Shown piece by piece: positions 1-8,558 of a stretch of DNA of 50,459 nucleotides. A program made the translations under genes and the position numbers. How positions within the stretch are numbered: the first letter of the stretch is position 1; each line of letters begins with the position of its first letter. The stretch lies in assembly GCA_963205025.1 (NCBI GenBank), contig CAUJHO010000068.1, positions 1 to 50,459 of the forward strand, given 5' to 3'. The notes below the pieces were generated by a model. That model saw only the letters and a list, made by a program, of their open reading frames with translations, did not search any database and was not told where the DNA came from. The DNA comes from Pseudomonadota bacterium. Its GTDB lineage: Bacteria > Pseudomonadota > Alphaproteobacteria > Caulobacterales > Caulobacteraceae.

Positions 1-94
1 CGCGCCACTTCGACTTTAATTCCCCGCCGCGGGCCCCACACATTGGGATCTGCGGGCCCCCGCCCCGGCCCCCCTGCGCCGGGCCGCTTCTGCA

Positions 95-406
95 TCAGAT
101 CCCCAGCGTCGCCCGATAGGTCGGATGGACGACCTCAGCCCATTCGGGGTGCTTCTTCAGATAGCCGGCAAAGAACGGGCAGACCGGCAGGATCACCAGC
201 CCCCGCGCCTTCACATCGGCCAGAACATGACGGGCCAGTCGGCTGGCGATACCACGGCCCTCCAGAGCGATCGGCACCAGGGTTTCGGTCACCATCAGGC
301 CACCCTGAACCAGATTGTAGGTCACCACCGCCGTCGCCCCCTCGACGTCGAGGGCATAGCGCCTGTGGTCGACCTCATCGCGGACGTCGGGATCGAGGTC
401 GCTCAC
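95..406 (-). CDS. Small GNAT-fold N-acetyltransferase (COG2388/NATD1-like)
   Basis: A 103-residue single-domain protein of the short GNAT group related to YjdJ/NATD1. The acetyl-CoA loop is visible as EGRGIASRLARHVL around residues 49-62, followed by the typical LPVCPFFAGYLKKHPEW tail near residues 73-89. Known members are presumed acetyl-transferring enzymes with unknown substrates. The start is GTG, in a GTGA overlap with the stop of the upstream cyclophilin gene, so it is probably the last gene of a coaD-cyclophilin-cyclophilin-GNAT transcript. No signal peptide, so cytoplasmic. The 94 bp downstream to the window edge are GC-rich with no gene seen. The family call is good; the substrate is unknown. 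Confidence 0.85.
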   Translation of the reverse strand: MSDLDPDVRDEVDHRRYALDVEGATAVVTYNLVQGGLMVTETLVPIALEGRGIASRLARHVLADVKARGLVILPVCPFFAGYLKKHPEWAEVVHPTYRATLGI

Positions 407-1299
407 GAAACCTCGGCCGGCAGATCGATGTCACACAGAGAGAAATCGGCCCCGCGCGCAGCGCGCACCTGATCGACCAGATCACGGAAGGTCTGGCTGC
501 CGGTCGACAGGATCCGCACCGTCGGGCGCTCGGCCTCGGGAATATCGGCGGCGACCTGCACCCGGGTCATCATGTCCGGCTCGGCCACGGCTCCCGACGG
601 ATCCGTGCCGTGGCTCAGCGCGCGAACCACATCCAGTCCGACAATCGCCCGACCCCAGACGGTGTAGCGTTTGTCCAGAGACGGATAGGCCTGGCGCATG
701 ATGAAGAACTGGCTGTTGGCGCTGTTGTTGTCTTCGTCGCGTGCCATCCCGGCGACGCCCGGGCAGTAGGTCGCCCAGCCATGGACCTTGCCGTCGCCGG
801 TCTGACTCATCAGCTCGTCAGGCTGGCTCATGATCGGCAAGGAGCCGATGAAGCCCTCCAGGGACCCCATCGGGCTGGATACCGGCGCGAACGCCATTTC
901 GGGGGCCCGACGGAAGGTGAACTCGGCATCCAGGTCCGGGTAGGCGCTCTGGCCTTCGCCCCACAGGGCGCGATCCCCGCCCCGGCTCAACGGATCGCCC
1001 GTCTGGGCCATGAACCAGTCGATCACCCGGTGAAATCGCTGATTGTCATAAAAGCCGTCGCGGGCAAGCCGGCGTACACGCTCAACGTGACGGGGGGCGA
1101 TCTCCGGGGCCATCTCGACGAGGATCCGGCCTCGGCTGGTGTCGATCACCAGCAGGTTTTCCGGCGCGACGGTGCGCCACGCGGCGGCCGGAATACCGGC
1201 GGCGGCGGCCTCGGGCGTCTGGGTCCCTGCCTCCTGGGCCAGGGCTGACCCCGCAAACGTCAGGGCGGCGACCGCCCCCAGCAGCAGTTGAGCCTTCAT
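403..1299 (-). CDS. Periplasmic cyclophilin-type peptidylprolyl isomerase (first of a pair)
   Basis: A 298-residue exported cyclophilin. A Sec signal peptide occupies residues 1-21, with likely cleavage at ALA|Q. The cyclophilin core follows: the strand with TSRGRILVEM, the catalytic FHR motif at 89-91 in RFHRVIDWFMAQTGDP, and SQFFIM near the active site. It should catalyse cis-trans isomerisation of X-Pro bonds during folding of envelope proteins. It is about 100 residues longer than a minimal cyclophilin, with a C-terminal extension ending in a Cys-containing segment that is also present in the adjacent paralogue. ATG start with GGGAG upstream; 16 bp separate it from the upstream paralogue. 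No client can be inferred. Confidence 0.93.
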   Translation of the reverse strand: MKAQLLLGAVAALTFAGSALAQEAGTQTPEAAAAGIPAAAWRTVAPENLLVIDTSRGRILVEMAPEIAPRHVERVRRLARDGFYDNQRFHRVIDWFMAQTGDPLSRGGDRALWGEGQSAYPDLDAEFTFRRAPEMAFAPVSSPMGSLEGFIGSLPIMSQPDELMSQTGDGKVHGWATYCPGVAGMARDEDNNSANSQFFIMRQAYPSLDKRYTVWGRAIVGLDVVRALSHGTDPSGAVAEPDMMTRVQVAADIPEAERPTVRILSTGSQTFRDLVDQVRAARGADFSLCDIDLPAEVS

Positions 1300-1315
1300 C
1301 GTAGGGTCTCCCAGA

Positions 1316-2176
1316 CTAGTTCTCGATCTCGGACGGCAACGTCAGGTCACAGACGGAAAACCGCGTGCCTCGCGCCGCCCTCTGTTCCTCCACCAACTGC
1401 CCGAATCGGGGCGAACTCACATTCAGCACCCGCGCGACGGGACGCTCACCGACCGGAATGTCCGACGCAACACGCACGCGCGTCATGCGATCGCGCAGAT
1501 CCTCCGGCACCACCCCCGACACCGGATCACCGATCTGCAGCAGATTGACCGCATCCATCGGCCCAACGACATGGCCCCACACCGTGTATTGGCCATTCAG
1601 GCTCATGTTCGGGGCCGTCATGATGTAGAACTGACTATTGGCTGAGTTGATATTCTGGCCCGTCCGTGCGGCTCCAACGACACCCGGACAGAACCAGGCC
1701 GTGGCATCGACCCGGCCATCCCGGGTGGCGAACATCTGGCCGTCAGGCTGGGTCTGCACCGGCAGGGCCCCAAACAGGCCCAGTTGCACGCCCGCCGGTC
1801 GCGTGAAGCCACGATCCGTTCCGGTCACCTCGGCATAGGGCAGTTCCGTGCCACGGCGGAAGCTGAACTCGGCGGCCATGTCCGGCAGATCGCTGCCCCC
1901 CTCGCCCGTGCCGGTCGGGTCGCCGGTCTGGGCCATGAATCCCGCCATCACCCGGTGGAACGGCACACCGTCGTAGAATCCACGCCGCGCCAGGGTCCGC
2001 ATGCGTTCCACATGACCGGGCGCGACCTCGGGGAACAGCTCCACCAGAATACGCCCGCGCGTGGTCTCGATGACCAGGAGGTCGTCAGGATCGACCGTCC
2101 GCCAGTCGCTCGACTGGGCCAGAGCGGGGGTCGACAGAACCGCCAGGGCGGCGGTGAGGCAGGCCAGCAAACGCAT
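1316..2176 (-). CDS. Periplasmic cyclophilin-type peptidylprolyl isomerase (second of a pair)
   Basis: A 286-residue paralogue of the next gene downstream, evidently from tandem duplication. The Sec signal covers residues 1-20 (cleavage ALA|Q). The catalytic FHR triplet is at 73-75 in PFHRVMAGFMAQTGDP and SQFYIM is conserved. Both paralogues share the mature start (W-R-T-V-x-P-x-x-L-L-V-I) and the C-terminal block R-G-x-x-F-S-x-C-D, so they share architecture beyond the core. Predicted role: proline isomerisation in the periplasm. ATG start, 3 bp after the coaD stop, so probably cotranscribed with coaD. Confidence 0.93.
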   Translation of the reverse strand: MRLLACLTAALAVLSTPALAQSSDWRTVDPDDLLVIETTRGRILVELFPEVAPGHVERMRTLARRGFYDGVPFHRVMAGFMAQTGDPTGTGEGGSDLPDMAAEFSFRRGTELPYAEVTGTDRGFTRPAGVQLGLFGALPVQTQPDGQMFATRDGRVDATAWFCPGVVGAARTGQNINSANSQFYIMTAPNMSLNGQYTVWGHVVGPMDAVNLLQIGDPVSGVVPEDLRDRMTRVRVASDIPVGERPVARVLNVSSPRFGQLVEEQRAARGTRFSVCDLTLPSEIEN

Positions 2177-2179
2177 GGA

Positions 2180-2668
2180 TCAGACTTTCAACTTGGAACG
2201 GACGGCACGCGCGACCTCGGGCGGCACGAAGCCATCGATGTCGCCCTTCAGACGGGCGATCTCCTTGACCAGACGCGAGGCGATGGCCTGGTGGCGCGGG
2301 TCGGCCATCAGGAAGACCGTCTCAATCTCATCGTTCAGCTTCTGGTTCATGGCCGTCATCTGGAACTCATATTCGAAGTCGGCGACGGCGCGCAGCCCAC
2401 GAATGATGACGGCGGCTCCAACCTCTTCGGCGAAGTGCATCAACAGGCTCTCGAACGGCCGGATCTCGATGATGGTGCCGTTTCGCAGCGGCTCGACCGC
2501 CGTTTCGAGCATCTGAACCCGCTCATCGGTCGTGAACAGCGGGCCCTTGTCATCGTTGCGGGCCACCCCGACGACCAGCTTGTCGACCAGCTTCACCGCC
2601 CGACCGATGATGTCGAGGTGCCCGTTGGTGACGGGATCGAAGGTTCCCGGATAAAGGCCGATGCGCAA
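2180..2668 (-). CDS. coaD: Pantetheine-phosphate adenylyltransferase CoaD
   Basis: Transfers AMP from ATP to 4'-phosphopantetheine, making dephospho-CoA in the fourth step of coenzyme A synthesis. The nucleotidyltransferase signature is intact: RIGLYPGTFDPVTNGH at residues 2-17, with the T/H of TxGH at 14 and 17. The central IIRGLRAVADFEYE and the late ASRLVKEIAR (the family's ISSS-type motif) are also present. I chose the TTG codon at 2668 as start because it lies 6 nt after a GGAGG Shine-Dalgarno and gives 162 residues, the usual length. An open frame extends 14 codons further upstream, but those residues are not part of the family fold. Cytoplasmic. Confidence 0.95.
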   Translation of the reverse strand: MRIGLYPGTFDPVTNGHLDIIGRAVKLVDKLVVGVARNDDKGPLFTTDERVQMLETAVEPLRNGTIIEIRPFESLLMHFAEEVGAAVIIRGLRAVADFEYEFQMTAMNQKLNDEIETVFLMADPRHQAIASRLVKEIARLKGDIDGFVPPEVARAVRSKLKV

Positions 2669-2720
2669 AGGTGTCCTCCGGTGGATCGCCTGTTGGCCTC
2701 CGTCTAGCACGGAATAGAGC

Positions 2721-2759
2721 GCGTTCCGATAAGTGGGAACCGGTTATCGGATCAAACGC
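2721..2759. repeat. Imperfect inverted repeat with AACCGGTTCCCACTT-like loop
   Basis: Seven-base arms CCGATAA (2726-2732) and TTATCGG (2744-2750) are perfectly complementary around an 11-nt loop. Outer arms GCGTT (2721-2725) and AACGC (2755-2759) extend the pairing across a 4-nt bulge. On the minus strand the loop reads CCGGTTCCCAC followed by TTATCGG. Similar CGGTTCCCACTT-type segments recur, as I recall, in alphaproteobacterial intergenic regions, so this may be a dispersed element. It sits in the 158-bp gap between the aminotransferase stop and the coaD start, where it could act as a leader hairpin or processing site. Confidence 0.5.
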
Positions 2760-2826
2760 GCAGCGCTGGAAACGGGAGCCGAACCCGAATCCCATTCGCC
2801 GGGTCCGCCCGGCGCTCGCCAACGGC

Positions 2827-3615
2827 CTAGATCGGCTGGACCGGATTGGCCGCCCAGGCGGCGGTCAGCCGCGCGATCCGCTCCGGGGCCGGGTCGAACG
2901 AGATCGAATCGACGGCGAACACAGCGCAGGCCGGCGTGGCGCTGTTGCAGATGAAGGCGGCGTCGAACCCCCGCAGGTCATCGAGCGTCACGCGCCGGCG
3001 TTCGCCCCCCAGACCCTCCTTCAGCAGTGCCTGGGTCACACCGTCCAGCATGGGGGCGTCCGGCCAGATCAGGCGATCCCCCTCCCAGAAGCCAACATTC
3101 CACAGCGTCCCTTCCGCTATGACGCCGTCGTCATCGACGAACAGGGCATCGTCATAGCCGGCTGCGCGCGCCGCGCGGCGCGCCCGCATCAGGCCGAACG
3201 TCGCAATGGACTTCAGGTGCGGGGCCTCGCGGCGATAGGTCCGGGCCTGAATTCGCAACGGGACGTCCGACAGCGGCGGCGGCGGATCGAAGGCACAGAC
3301 CATCACCTGCGGGCACCCCGCCCAGGTTGGGTCGCGATGACTGATCTGCTGTGAAAACAAACTGATCCGAACAAATGCTCGGGTGCGATCTTCGAGCGCA
3401 GTGCGTATCCAGACCCGCAGATCGGCGGCGTCGGGGGCACCCCCGAACAGCTCGCGCGCCGCCAGATCCAGACGTGCCAGATGCCGATCCAGACCGCGCA
3501 CACCGCCGTCCTCGACCCGAAAAGAGGTATAGGCCCCGTAGTTCACCAGGGCCTGATGCAGCAGCACCTCCGGCGACGCCGGTTGGCCGTCGATCAGGAC
3601 CCGAGGGCCACGCAC
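2827..3615 (-). CDS. Class IV PLP-dependent aminotransferase (D-amino-acid/branched-chain/ADC-lyase superfamily)
   Basis: A 262-residue fold-type IV PLP protein. The family hallmarks are visible: the early arginine segment GLDRHLARL at 41-49, the likely Schiff-base lysine K135 in HLKSIATFG, and the cofactor-binding IAEGTLWNV at 166-174 with E168. The superfamily includes 4-amino-4-deoxychorismate lyase (folate synthesis), D-amino-acid and branched-chain aminotransferases. At this length and divergence I cannot separate these, although aminodeoxychorismate lyase-like is plausible. The start is GTG, 3 bp after the gyrA stop, so it is likely read through from gyrA. Cytoplasmic. Confidence 0.85.
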   Translation of the reverse strand: MRGPRVLIDGQPASPEVLLHQALVNYGAYTSFRVEDGGVRGLDRHLARLDLAARELFGGAPDAADLRVWIRTALEDRTRAFVRISLFSQQISHRDPTWAGCPQVMVCAFDPPPPLSDVPLRIQARTYRREAPHLKSIATFGLMRARRAARAAGYDDALFVDDDGVIAEGTLWNVGFWEGDRLIWPDAPMLDGVTQALLKEGLGGERRRVTLDDLRGFDAAFICNSATPACAVFAVDSISFDPAPERIARLTAAWAANPVQPI

Positions 3616-3618
3616 CGC

Positions 3619-6363
3619 CTAGGTCTCGGCCTCACCCAGGCCGGCCTCCTCGTCCTCACCCGAGTCGGGCAGGCGCTCGACCGACACCACCTTCTCGCCC
3701 TCGGCCGTGCGGAACACGGTGACGCCCTGACTGGCGCGTCCGACGATGCGGATCTGATCGACCGGCGTGCGGATCATCTGTCCGCCCGAGGTCACCAACA
3801 TCAGGTCGTCGGTCTCTTCGACCGGGAAACTGGCCGCCAGCCGGTCGCCGGCGCGTCCGCCCAGACCATGGGCCGTCAGGCCCTGGCCGCCCCGGCCCGT
3901 TCGCCGATACTCATAGGCCGAGGAACGCTTGCCGAACCCTGTCTCGGTGATCGTCAGGATGAACTGCTCGGCGGCCCCCATTTCGGCGATGCGTTCGACC
4001 GACAGAACGGCGTCCTCGACGCCCTCGTCGGCGTCGTCTGCCACGGTGTCGTCCTCACCCTCACCCAGGGCGCGGCGCATGGCATTGGCATGTTTGACAT
4101 AAGCCGCCCGTTCTTCGGGGGTCGCCTCGAAGCGGCCGAGGACCGCCATGGAGATGACCGCATCGTTCGCCTGCAGGCGCACACCACGCACGCCGGTCGA
4201 CTTGCGGCCTTTGAAGACGCGGACATCGTCGGCCTTGAACCGGATGGCCCGGCCCAGCGCCGTCGTCAGCATGACGTCGTCCTCGGCGGTACACAGGGCG
4301 ACCCCAACCATGGAATCGCCCTCTTCCAGATCCATCGCGATCTTGCCGGCGCGATTGACGCTGGCGAAGTCCGACAGCTTGTTGCGGCGCACATCGCCCG
4401 ACTTGGTGGCGAACATGATGTCGTAGCTGTCCCAGGTCGCCTCGTCTTCGGGCAGGGGCAGCACGTTCATGATCGAGTCGCCCGGCTCGATCGGCAGCAG
4501 GTTCACAAACGCCTTGCCGCGCGCATTGGCGGCCCCCAGCGGCAGGCGCCAGGTCTTGAGCTTGTAGGCCTTGCCGTTGGTGGCAAAGAACAGCACCGGC
4601 GTATGGGTCGAGGCCGAGAAGACGCCGACGACGGCATCTTCGTCCTTCATCCGCATCCCGGCCTTGCCCTTGCCGCCGCGATGCTGGGTTCGGTAGTCGG
4701 CCAAGGCCGTCCGCTTGACGTAGCCGCCGTGGGTCACGGTCACGACCATGTCCTCGCGCGGGATCAGGTCTTCGTCTTCCAGTTCGAAATCGCCCTCGAC
4801 GAACTCCGAGCGACGCGGCACCGCGAACTCGGCGCGCACCCGCACCAGGTCTTCGCGCACCACCGCCAGGATGTTGGCGCGGTCGGACAGCAGGGTCAGC
4901 TTCTCCTGGATGTCGGCGGCGACCTCGCGCGCCTCATCGAAGATCTCGTCGCGGCCCAGGCCGGTCAGACGGCTCAGCGTCAGCGCCAGAATCGCGCGCG
5001 CCTGTTCGTCGGTGAAGCGCAGCTTGTCGCCGTCGACGACCACCGACCTGGGGTCGGCGATCAACTCGATCAGGGCCATCATGTCCCCGACCGGCCAGAC
5101 CTTGGCCTGAAGCTGCTCTCGCGCCTCGGCCGGGTCCTTGGCTGCCCGGATCAGGGCCACGACCTCGTCGATATTGGCAACCGCAAGGCCCAGACCCACC
5201 AGGACGTGACCGCGATCGCGGGCCTTGGCCAGTTCAAACCGCGTCCGCCGGATCACCACCTCTTCGCGGTGCTCCAGGAAGATCTCCAGCAAGCGGCGTA
5301 GCCCCATCTGTTCGGGTCGTCCCCGGTTCAGCGCCAGCATGTTGACGCCGAACGAACTCTGCAGGGCCGTGAAGCGATAGAGCTGGTTCAGGACGACATC
5401 GCCCGAGGCATCGCGCTTCAGTTCGACCACCACCCGCATCCCGTGCCGGTCGGATTCATCACGCACATCCGAGACGCCCTCGACACGCTTGTCGCGGACC
5501 AGTTCGGCGATCCGTTCCTGCAACGTCGCCTTGTTCACCTGATACGGGATCTCGGTGATGATGATCGCTTCGCGATCCTTGCGGATCGTCTCGATGGTGG
5601 CCTTGCCGCGCACCATGACCGAGCCGCGTCCCGTCATCAGGGCGTTGCGCGCACCCGTCCGGCCCAGAATTTCGCCACCCGTCGGAAAGTCCGGCCCCGG
5701 CACGATCTCCAGCAGGCTGTCGGTGCCGATATCGGGATCGTCCAGCAACGCCAGACAGGCATCGACAACCTCACCCAGATTATGCGGCGGGATGTTGGTG
5801 GCCATGCCGACCGCGATGCCGCCCGCCCCATTGACCAGCAGGTTCGGATACCGCGCCGGCAGAACCACCGGCTCCTGCCGGCTGCCGTCATAGGTCTCCT
5901 TGAAGTCGACCGTATCCTTGTTGATGTCGTCGGTCAGGGCCTCGGCGGCCTTGGTCATGCGGCTTTCGGTGTAGCGCATGGCCGCCGGCGGATCGCCGTC
6001 GACCGAGCCGAAGTTGCCCTGGCCGTCGACCAGCATGAGCCCCATCGAGAACGGCTGGGCCATCCGCACCAGGGCGTCATAGATCGCGCTGTCGCCGTGC
6101 GGGTGATACCGACCCATGACGTCACCGACGATATTGGCCGATTTGACGTACTTCTTGTCGTGGGTCCGCCCCTCCTCGTGCATCGCATAGACGATGCGGC
6201 GGTGGACGGGCTTCAGACCGTCGCGCGCATCCGGCAGGGCGCGGCTGACGATCACGCTCATGGCGTAGTCGAGGTAGGATTTCTTGAGCTCGTCCTCGAT
6301 GGCAATGGGGGCGATATCGCCCCGGCCCGAGGCTGAGCCGTGGTCTTCGGTTTCGTCGGTCAA
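3619..6363 (-). CDS. gyrA: DNA gyrase subunit A
   Basis: The breakage-reunion subunit of DNA gyrase, 914 residues; with GyrB it introduces negative supercoils. The N-terminal [20 protein letters not shown] block, the catalytic tyrosine Y131 in [10 protein letters not shown], and the C-terminal beta-pinwheel with the GyrA box region ([13 protein letters not shown]) are present. The quinolone-determining segment reads [10 protein letters not shown] at 87-96 with S92 and D96, the residue types of quinolone-susceptible enzymes at the E. coli 83/87 positions. The tail is acidic. The start appears to be TTG at 6363, giving MTDE as in relatives; no strong Shine-Dalgarno is visible. A promoter candidate lies about 45-75 bp upstream. 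Confidence 0.97.
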   Translation of the reverse strand: MTDETEDHGSASGRGDIAPIAIEDELKKSYLDYAMSVIVSRALPDARDGLKPVHRRIVYAMHEEGRTHDKKYVKSANIVGDVMGRYHPHGDSAIYDALVRMAQPFSMGLMLVDGQGNFGSVDGDPPAAMRYTESRMTKAAEALTDDINKDTVDFKETYDGSRQEPVVLPARYPNLLVNGAGGIAVGMATNIPPHNLGEVVDACLALLDDPDIGTDSLLEIVPGPDFPTGGEILGRTGARNALMTGRGSVMVRGKATIETIRKDREAIIITEIPYQVNKATLQERIAELVRDKRVEGVSDVRDESDRHGMRVVVELKRDASGDVVLNQLYRFTALQSSFGVNMLALNRGRPEQMGLRRLLEIFLEHREEVVIRRTRFELAKARDRGHVLVGLGLAVANIDEVVALIRAAKDPAEAREQLQAKVWPVGDMMALIELIADPRSVVVDGDKLRFTDEQARAILALTLSRLTGLGRDEIFDEAREVAADIQEKLTLLSDRANILAVVREDLVRVRAEFAVPRRSEFVEGDFELEDEDLIPREDMVVTVTHGGYVKRTALADYRTQHRGGKGKAGMRMKDEDAVVGVFSASTHTPVLFFATNGKAYKLKTWRLPLGAANARGKAFVNLLPIEPGDSIMNVLPLPEDEATWDSYDIMFATKSGDVRRNKLSDFASVNRAGKIAMDLEEGDSMVGVALCTAEDDVMLTTALGRAIRFKADDVRVFKGRKSTGVRGVRLQANDAVISMAVLGRFEATPEERAAYVKHANAMRRALGEGEDDTVADDADEGVEDAVLSVERIAEMGAAEQFILTITETGFGKRSSAYEYRRTGRGGQGLTAHGLGGRAGDRLAASFPVEETDDLMLVTSGGQMIRTPVDQIRIVGRASQGVTVFRTAEGEKVVSVERLPDSGEDEEAGLGEAET

Positions 6364-6408
6364 GGGGAAGTTTTTCTGAGAAGAATCGGAGCGTTCAGCG
6401 CTGCCTGA

Positions 6409-6437
6409 GTGTTAGCATTTATGCGCCGCGAGCGCAA
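6409..6437 (-). promoter_or_regulatory. Candidate housekeeping promoter of gyrA
   Basis: On the minus strand TTGCGCT (6437-6431) is followed after 14 nt by GCTAACAC (6416-6409). The Caulobacter sigma-73 consensus is TTGACGS, 10-14 nt, GCTANAWC. The -10 matches 7 of 8 positions and the spacing fits; the -35 is weaker. Transcription would start near 6402, leaving a leader of about 40 nt. Sequence match only. Confidence 0.4.
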
Positions 6438-6450
6438 AAACCAGCCCGCC

Positions 6451-6470
6451 CCGCCCAGGCGCTTGGGCGG
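6451..6470 (-). terminator. Hairpin, possible terminator after the DMT transporter
   Basis: CCGCCCA (6451-6457) and TGGGCGG (6464-6470) pair perfectly around a 6-nt loop. It lies 78 bp past the stop of the minus-strand DMT gene and just upstream of the gyrA promoter candidate. A TTTTT run follows on the minus strand, but 10 nt after the stem, so it is not a textbook intrinsic terminator. Confidence 0.35.
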
Positions 6471-6547
6471 CCCTGCCAACGTCATGATTCTACTTATTTT
6501 TATGGCCTGTTTTCGGCGGCACGGCACCCGCGCGCCGGCGCAAGCCG

Positions 6548-7456
6548 TCAGCGCACATTGACGCCCGCGCGGAGCCCCCGTTCCGCCAGGGCAACCAGCC
6601 CGACGCCGGCCAGGGCGATGGCACCGCCGGCCAGGATCTGGGGCGTCAGGACATCCCCCATGAGCCCGACGCCAATGGCCACCGACACCAGCGGCGTCGC
6701 CAGCAGATAGGGCGTCACACGCCCGGCCTGGCGGCGCTGCACCAGCCAGAACAGAAGCGCCGTGGCCGACACCGACGAGACCAGCCCAGCCCAGACGACC
6801 GAGGCCCAGACCAGCGGCCCCGACGCCTGCATGGCCGCGACCTGACCGTCCTCGAACAGCCACGACCCGAGCAGCATGACCGGCGCGGTGACCAGCGCCA
6901 GCAGCCCCTGCATCGTGAACGGTGACACGCCCTGCATGCGCCGCGCCAGCACGGTACTGCCGGCCCAGGCCAGACCCGCCATCAGACCCAGGACAATCGG
7001 CAGCCCGTCGCGCATGGCACGCGGGTCCAGGCTCATCCAGGCGACCCCGACAAAGGCGACCACCAGCCCGATCACCGCCATCCGTGGCAGTCGTTCGCCC
7101 AGGACGAGAAACGAGATCAGGGCCGTGAAGGGAATCCACATCTGCTGGGCGACGACGAACGGGCTGAGGTCATCGGCCAGCCAATACTCGACATAGATCA
7201 GGCCAAAGTGGATCGGCCCTCCGAGCAGGATCAGCAGTCCCAGGCTCTTCCACGCCGTGATCCGCGGTCGCAGGAACGGGACCAGGACCAGGGCCGCCAT
7301 CGAAAAGCGGAGACCCGCGACCAGCAAGGGCGGAAGCACCTCCGTCGCGACCTTGGCGGCGGCATTGTTGATGCCCCAGATCAGGACGATGGCGATGATC
7401 GCCCCGACCTCGGCCAGGCTCAGCCGTTCTGATGATGAGGATGCAGGCAACGACAC
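6548..7456 (-). CDS. DMT-superfamily EamA-type transporter
   Basis: A 302-residue inner-membrane protein with two EamA repeats, about ten hydrophobic helices in all (first near residues 16-35, second half from about 155). The conserved IWGINNAAAKVATE at the start of repeat 1, and the WAG/PLVSVAIG segments, are typical of the RhaT/YdcZ-like drug-metabolite exporters. Substrate cannot be told from sequence. The start is GTG at 7456 right behind GAGGAG; a TTG two codons later would have better spacing, so the N-terminus is uncertain by two residues. It stands alone: divergent from the next plus-strand gene and separated from gyrA by 184 bp. Confidence 0.88.
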   Translation of the reverse strand: MSLPASSSSERLSLAEVGAIIAIVLIWGINNAAAKVATEVLPPLLVAGLRFSMAALVLVPFLRPRITAWKSLGLLILLGGPIHFGLIYVEYWLADDLSPFVVAQQMWIPFTALISFLVLGERLPRMAVIGLVVAFVGVAWMSLDPRAMRDGLPIVLGLMAGLAWAGSTVLARRMQGVSPFTMQGLLALVTAPVMLLGSWLFEDGQVAAMQASGPLVWASVVWAGLVSSVSATALLFWLVQRRQAGRVTPYLLATPLVSVAIGVGLMGDVLTPQILAGGAIALAGVGLVALAERGLRAGVNVR

Positions 7457-7510
7457 ATCTCCTCATGCCAACAATCGCACGGCAAGGCGCGTCACGTCGC
7501 GTATCGGCCC

Positions 7511-7539
7511 GTTACGGCACCGGCGGACGATGCTAACAA
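7511..7539 (+). promoter_or_regulatory. Candidate promoter giving a leaderless transcript
   Basis: GTTACGG (7511-7517), a 14-nt spacer, then GCTAACAA (7532-7539). This matches 5 of 7 and 6 of 8 positions of the Caulobacter sigma-73 consensus with allowed spacing. A start 6-7 nt after the -10 would fall at 7545-7546, which is the ATG of the following gene, so the message may be leaderless. No good Shine-Dalgarno precedes that ATG, which is consistent. Confidence 0.4.
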
Positions 7540-7545
7540 GGCCCC

Positions 7546-8094
7546 ATGAAGGGTCGCCTGTCCACCATCGCCATGATCTTTGCCCTGGCCCTGGCCGGTC
7601 CGTCCCAGGCCCAGCAACCGGGAGCCACCGTGATCACCTCGCCTGCCCCCCTGCTCCAGGAAGATCCGCGTCCCCGCATCTTTCTGGCCGGTTCCATCAA
7701 CATGGGGGCAACGCGCGACTGGCAGGCCGAATTTGCCGCCGCCCTGGCCGATCTGGACGTCATTGTCCTCAATCCACGCCGGGCCGACTGGGACAGATCC
7801 TGGCGCACCGAGGCCGATGAGCCGGAGTTTCGCCGGCAGGTCGAATGGGAACTGGCCGCCCTGGAGAGTTCCGATGTCGTCGTCATGTATCTCGACCCGG
7901 CCTCGCAAAGCCCCATCTCGCTGCTGGAGTTCGGCCTGTATGCCCGCTCCGGGCGGCTCATTGTGCTGTGCCCGCCGGGCTTCTGGCGCAAGGGCAATAT
8001 CGATGTGACGGCCGACTTCTATGGCGTTCGCCGGGTCGACAGCCTCGACGAACTGATCTCGGCCGCCCGCGCGGCACTCCAGACGCGCCCCTAG
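7546..8094 (+). CDS. Nucleoside 2-deoxyribosyltransferase-like protein with signal peptide
   Basis: A 182-residue protein. Residues 1-22 look like a Sec signal peptide (KGR, a hydrophobic run, SQA|QQ). From residue 42 it resembles the Nuc_deoxyrib_tr family: RIFLAGSINMG (44-54), LNPRRADWDRSWR (75-87), the QVEWEL block (98-103), and SPISLLEFGLYA (122-133), where E128 sits at the usual catalytic-glutamate position. Family enzymes cleave or exchange the N-glycosidic bond of 2'-deoxynucleosides, normally in the cytoplasm. Export would place this one in the periplasm, which is unusual. It is the lone plus-strand gene here and its 3' end overlaps the convergent DUF2269 gene by 4 bp. Activity is inferred. 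Confidence 0.8.
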   Translation: MKGRLSTIAMIFALALAGPSQAQQPGATVITSPAPLLQEDPRPRIFLAGSINMGATRDWQAEFAAALADLDVIVLNPRRADWDRSWRTEADEPEFRRQVEWELAALESSDVVVMYLDPASQSPISLLEFGLYARSGRLIVLCPPGFWRKGNIDVTADFYGVRRVDSLDELISAARAALQTRP

Positions 8095-8558
8095 AAATCC
8101 GGCTTGGCGACCATCAGCCAATAGATCCCCAGCACCGCCGCAAACGCAGGCCACCCCAGGACGAACCACCACCTGTAGAGCCGGTCATAGGCGACCGGCA
8201 GCGCCAAATCGGCCGCGGCGGCCTGTTCGGCCAGCACCTTGAGCCGGACCTGGATCGCCACCACCGGCAACCAGCACAGCCCGGTCAGGATATAGAGGCC
8301 ATAGGCCGCCATCAGCCACGGCTCCGTCAGGCTGTAACCCTGGATGACAATCAACATCAGACCCGACACCGGCTGTACGACCACAGCCGTCGCCGTGAAC
8401 ACGACGTCGGCCAGGACAACGATCCGGGCCACGGCCGCCACCGTGCGCGCGTCGCGGGTGGCGTCAGCGCGCAGCATGAAGAAGGCGATGCCGGCACCGG
8501 TCCCGAACAAGACCGCCCCGGACAGGATGTGGATCAGCTTGATCAGCTCATAGGTCAT
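8091..8558 (-). CDS. DUF2269 family integral membrane protein
   Basis: A 155-residue membrane protein with about four helices (near 10-30, 45-70, 80-102, 130-150). The opening MTYELIKLIHILSGAVLFGTG and the later RLYRWWFVLGWPAF are typical of DUF2269, whose function is unknown. The ATG at 8558 overlaps the stop of the upstream SDR-DoxX gene by 4 bp (ATGA), so the two are translationally coupled and likely work together in the inner membrane. Longer upstream reading in this frame is only shadow of the preceding gene. Confidence 0.85.
   Translation of the reverse strand: MTYELIKLIHILSGAVLFGTGAGIAFFMLRADATRDARTVAAVARIVVLADVVFTATAVVVQPVSGLMLIVIQGYSLTEPWLMAAYGLYILTGLCWLPVVAIQVRLKVLAEQAAAADLALPVAYDRLYRWWFVLGWPAFAAVLGIYWLMVAKPDF

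Noticed and set aside
87..92. GC-rich dyads at the left edge as a terminator for the GNAT gene
   Set aside because: Several overlapping GGGCCC-type palindromes with no U-tract and no single best stem; not supportable.
3481..5301. 606-codon plus-strand frame opposite gyrA
   Set aside because: Antisense shadow of a certain gene; no motifs and no ribosome site.
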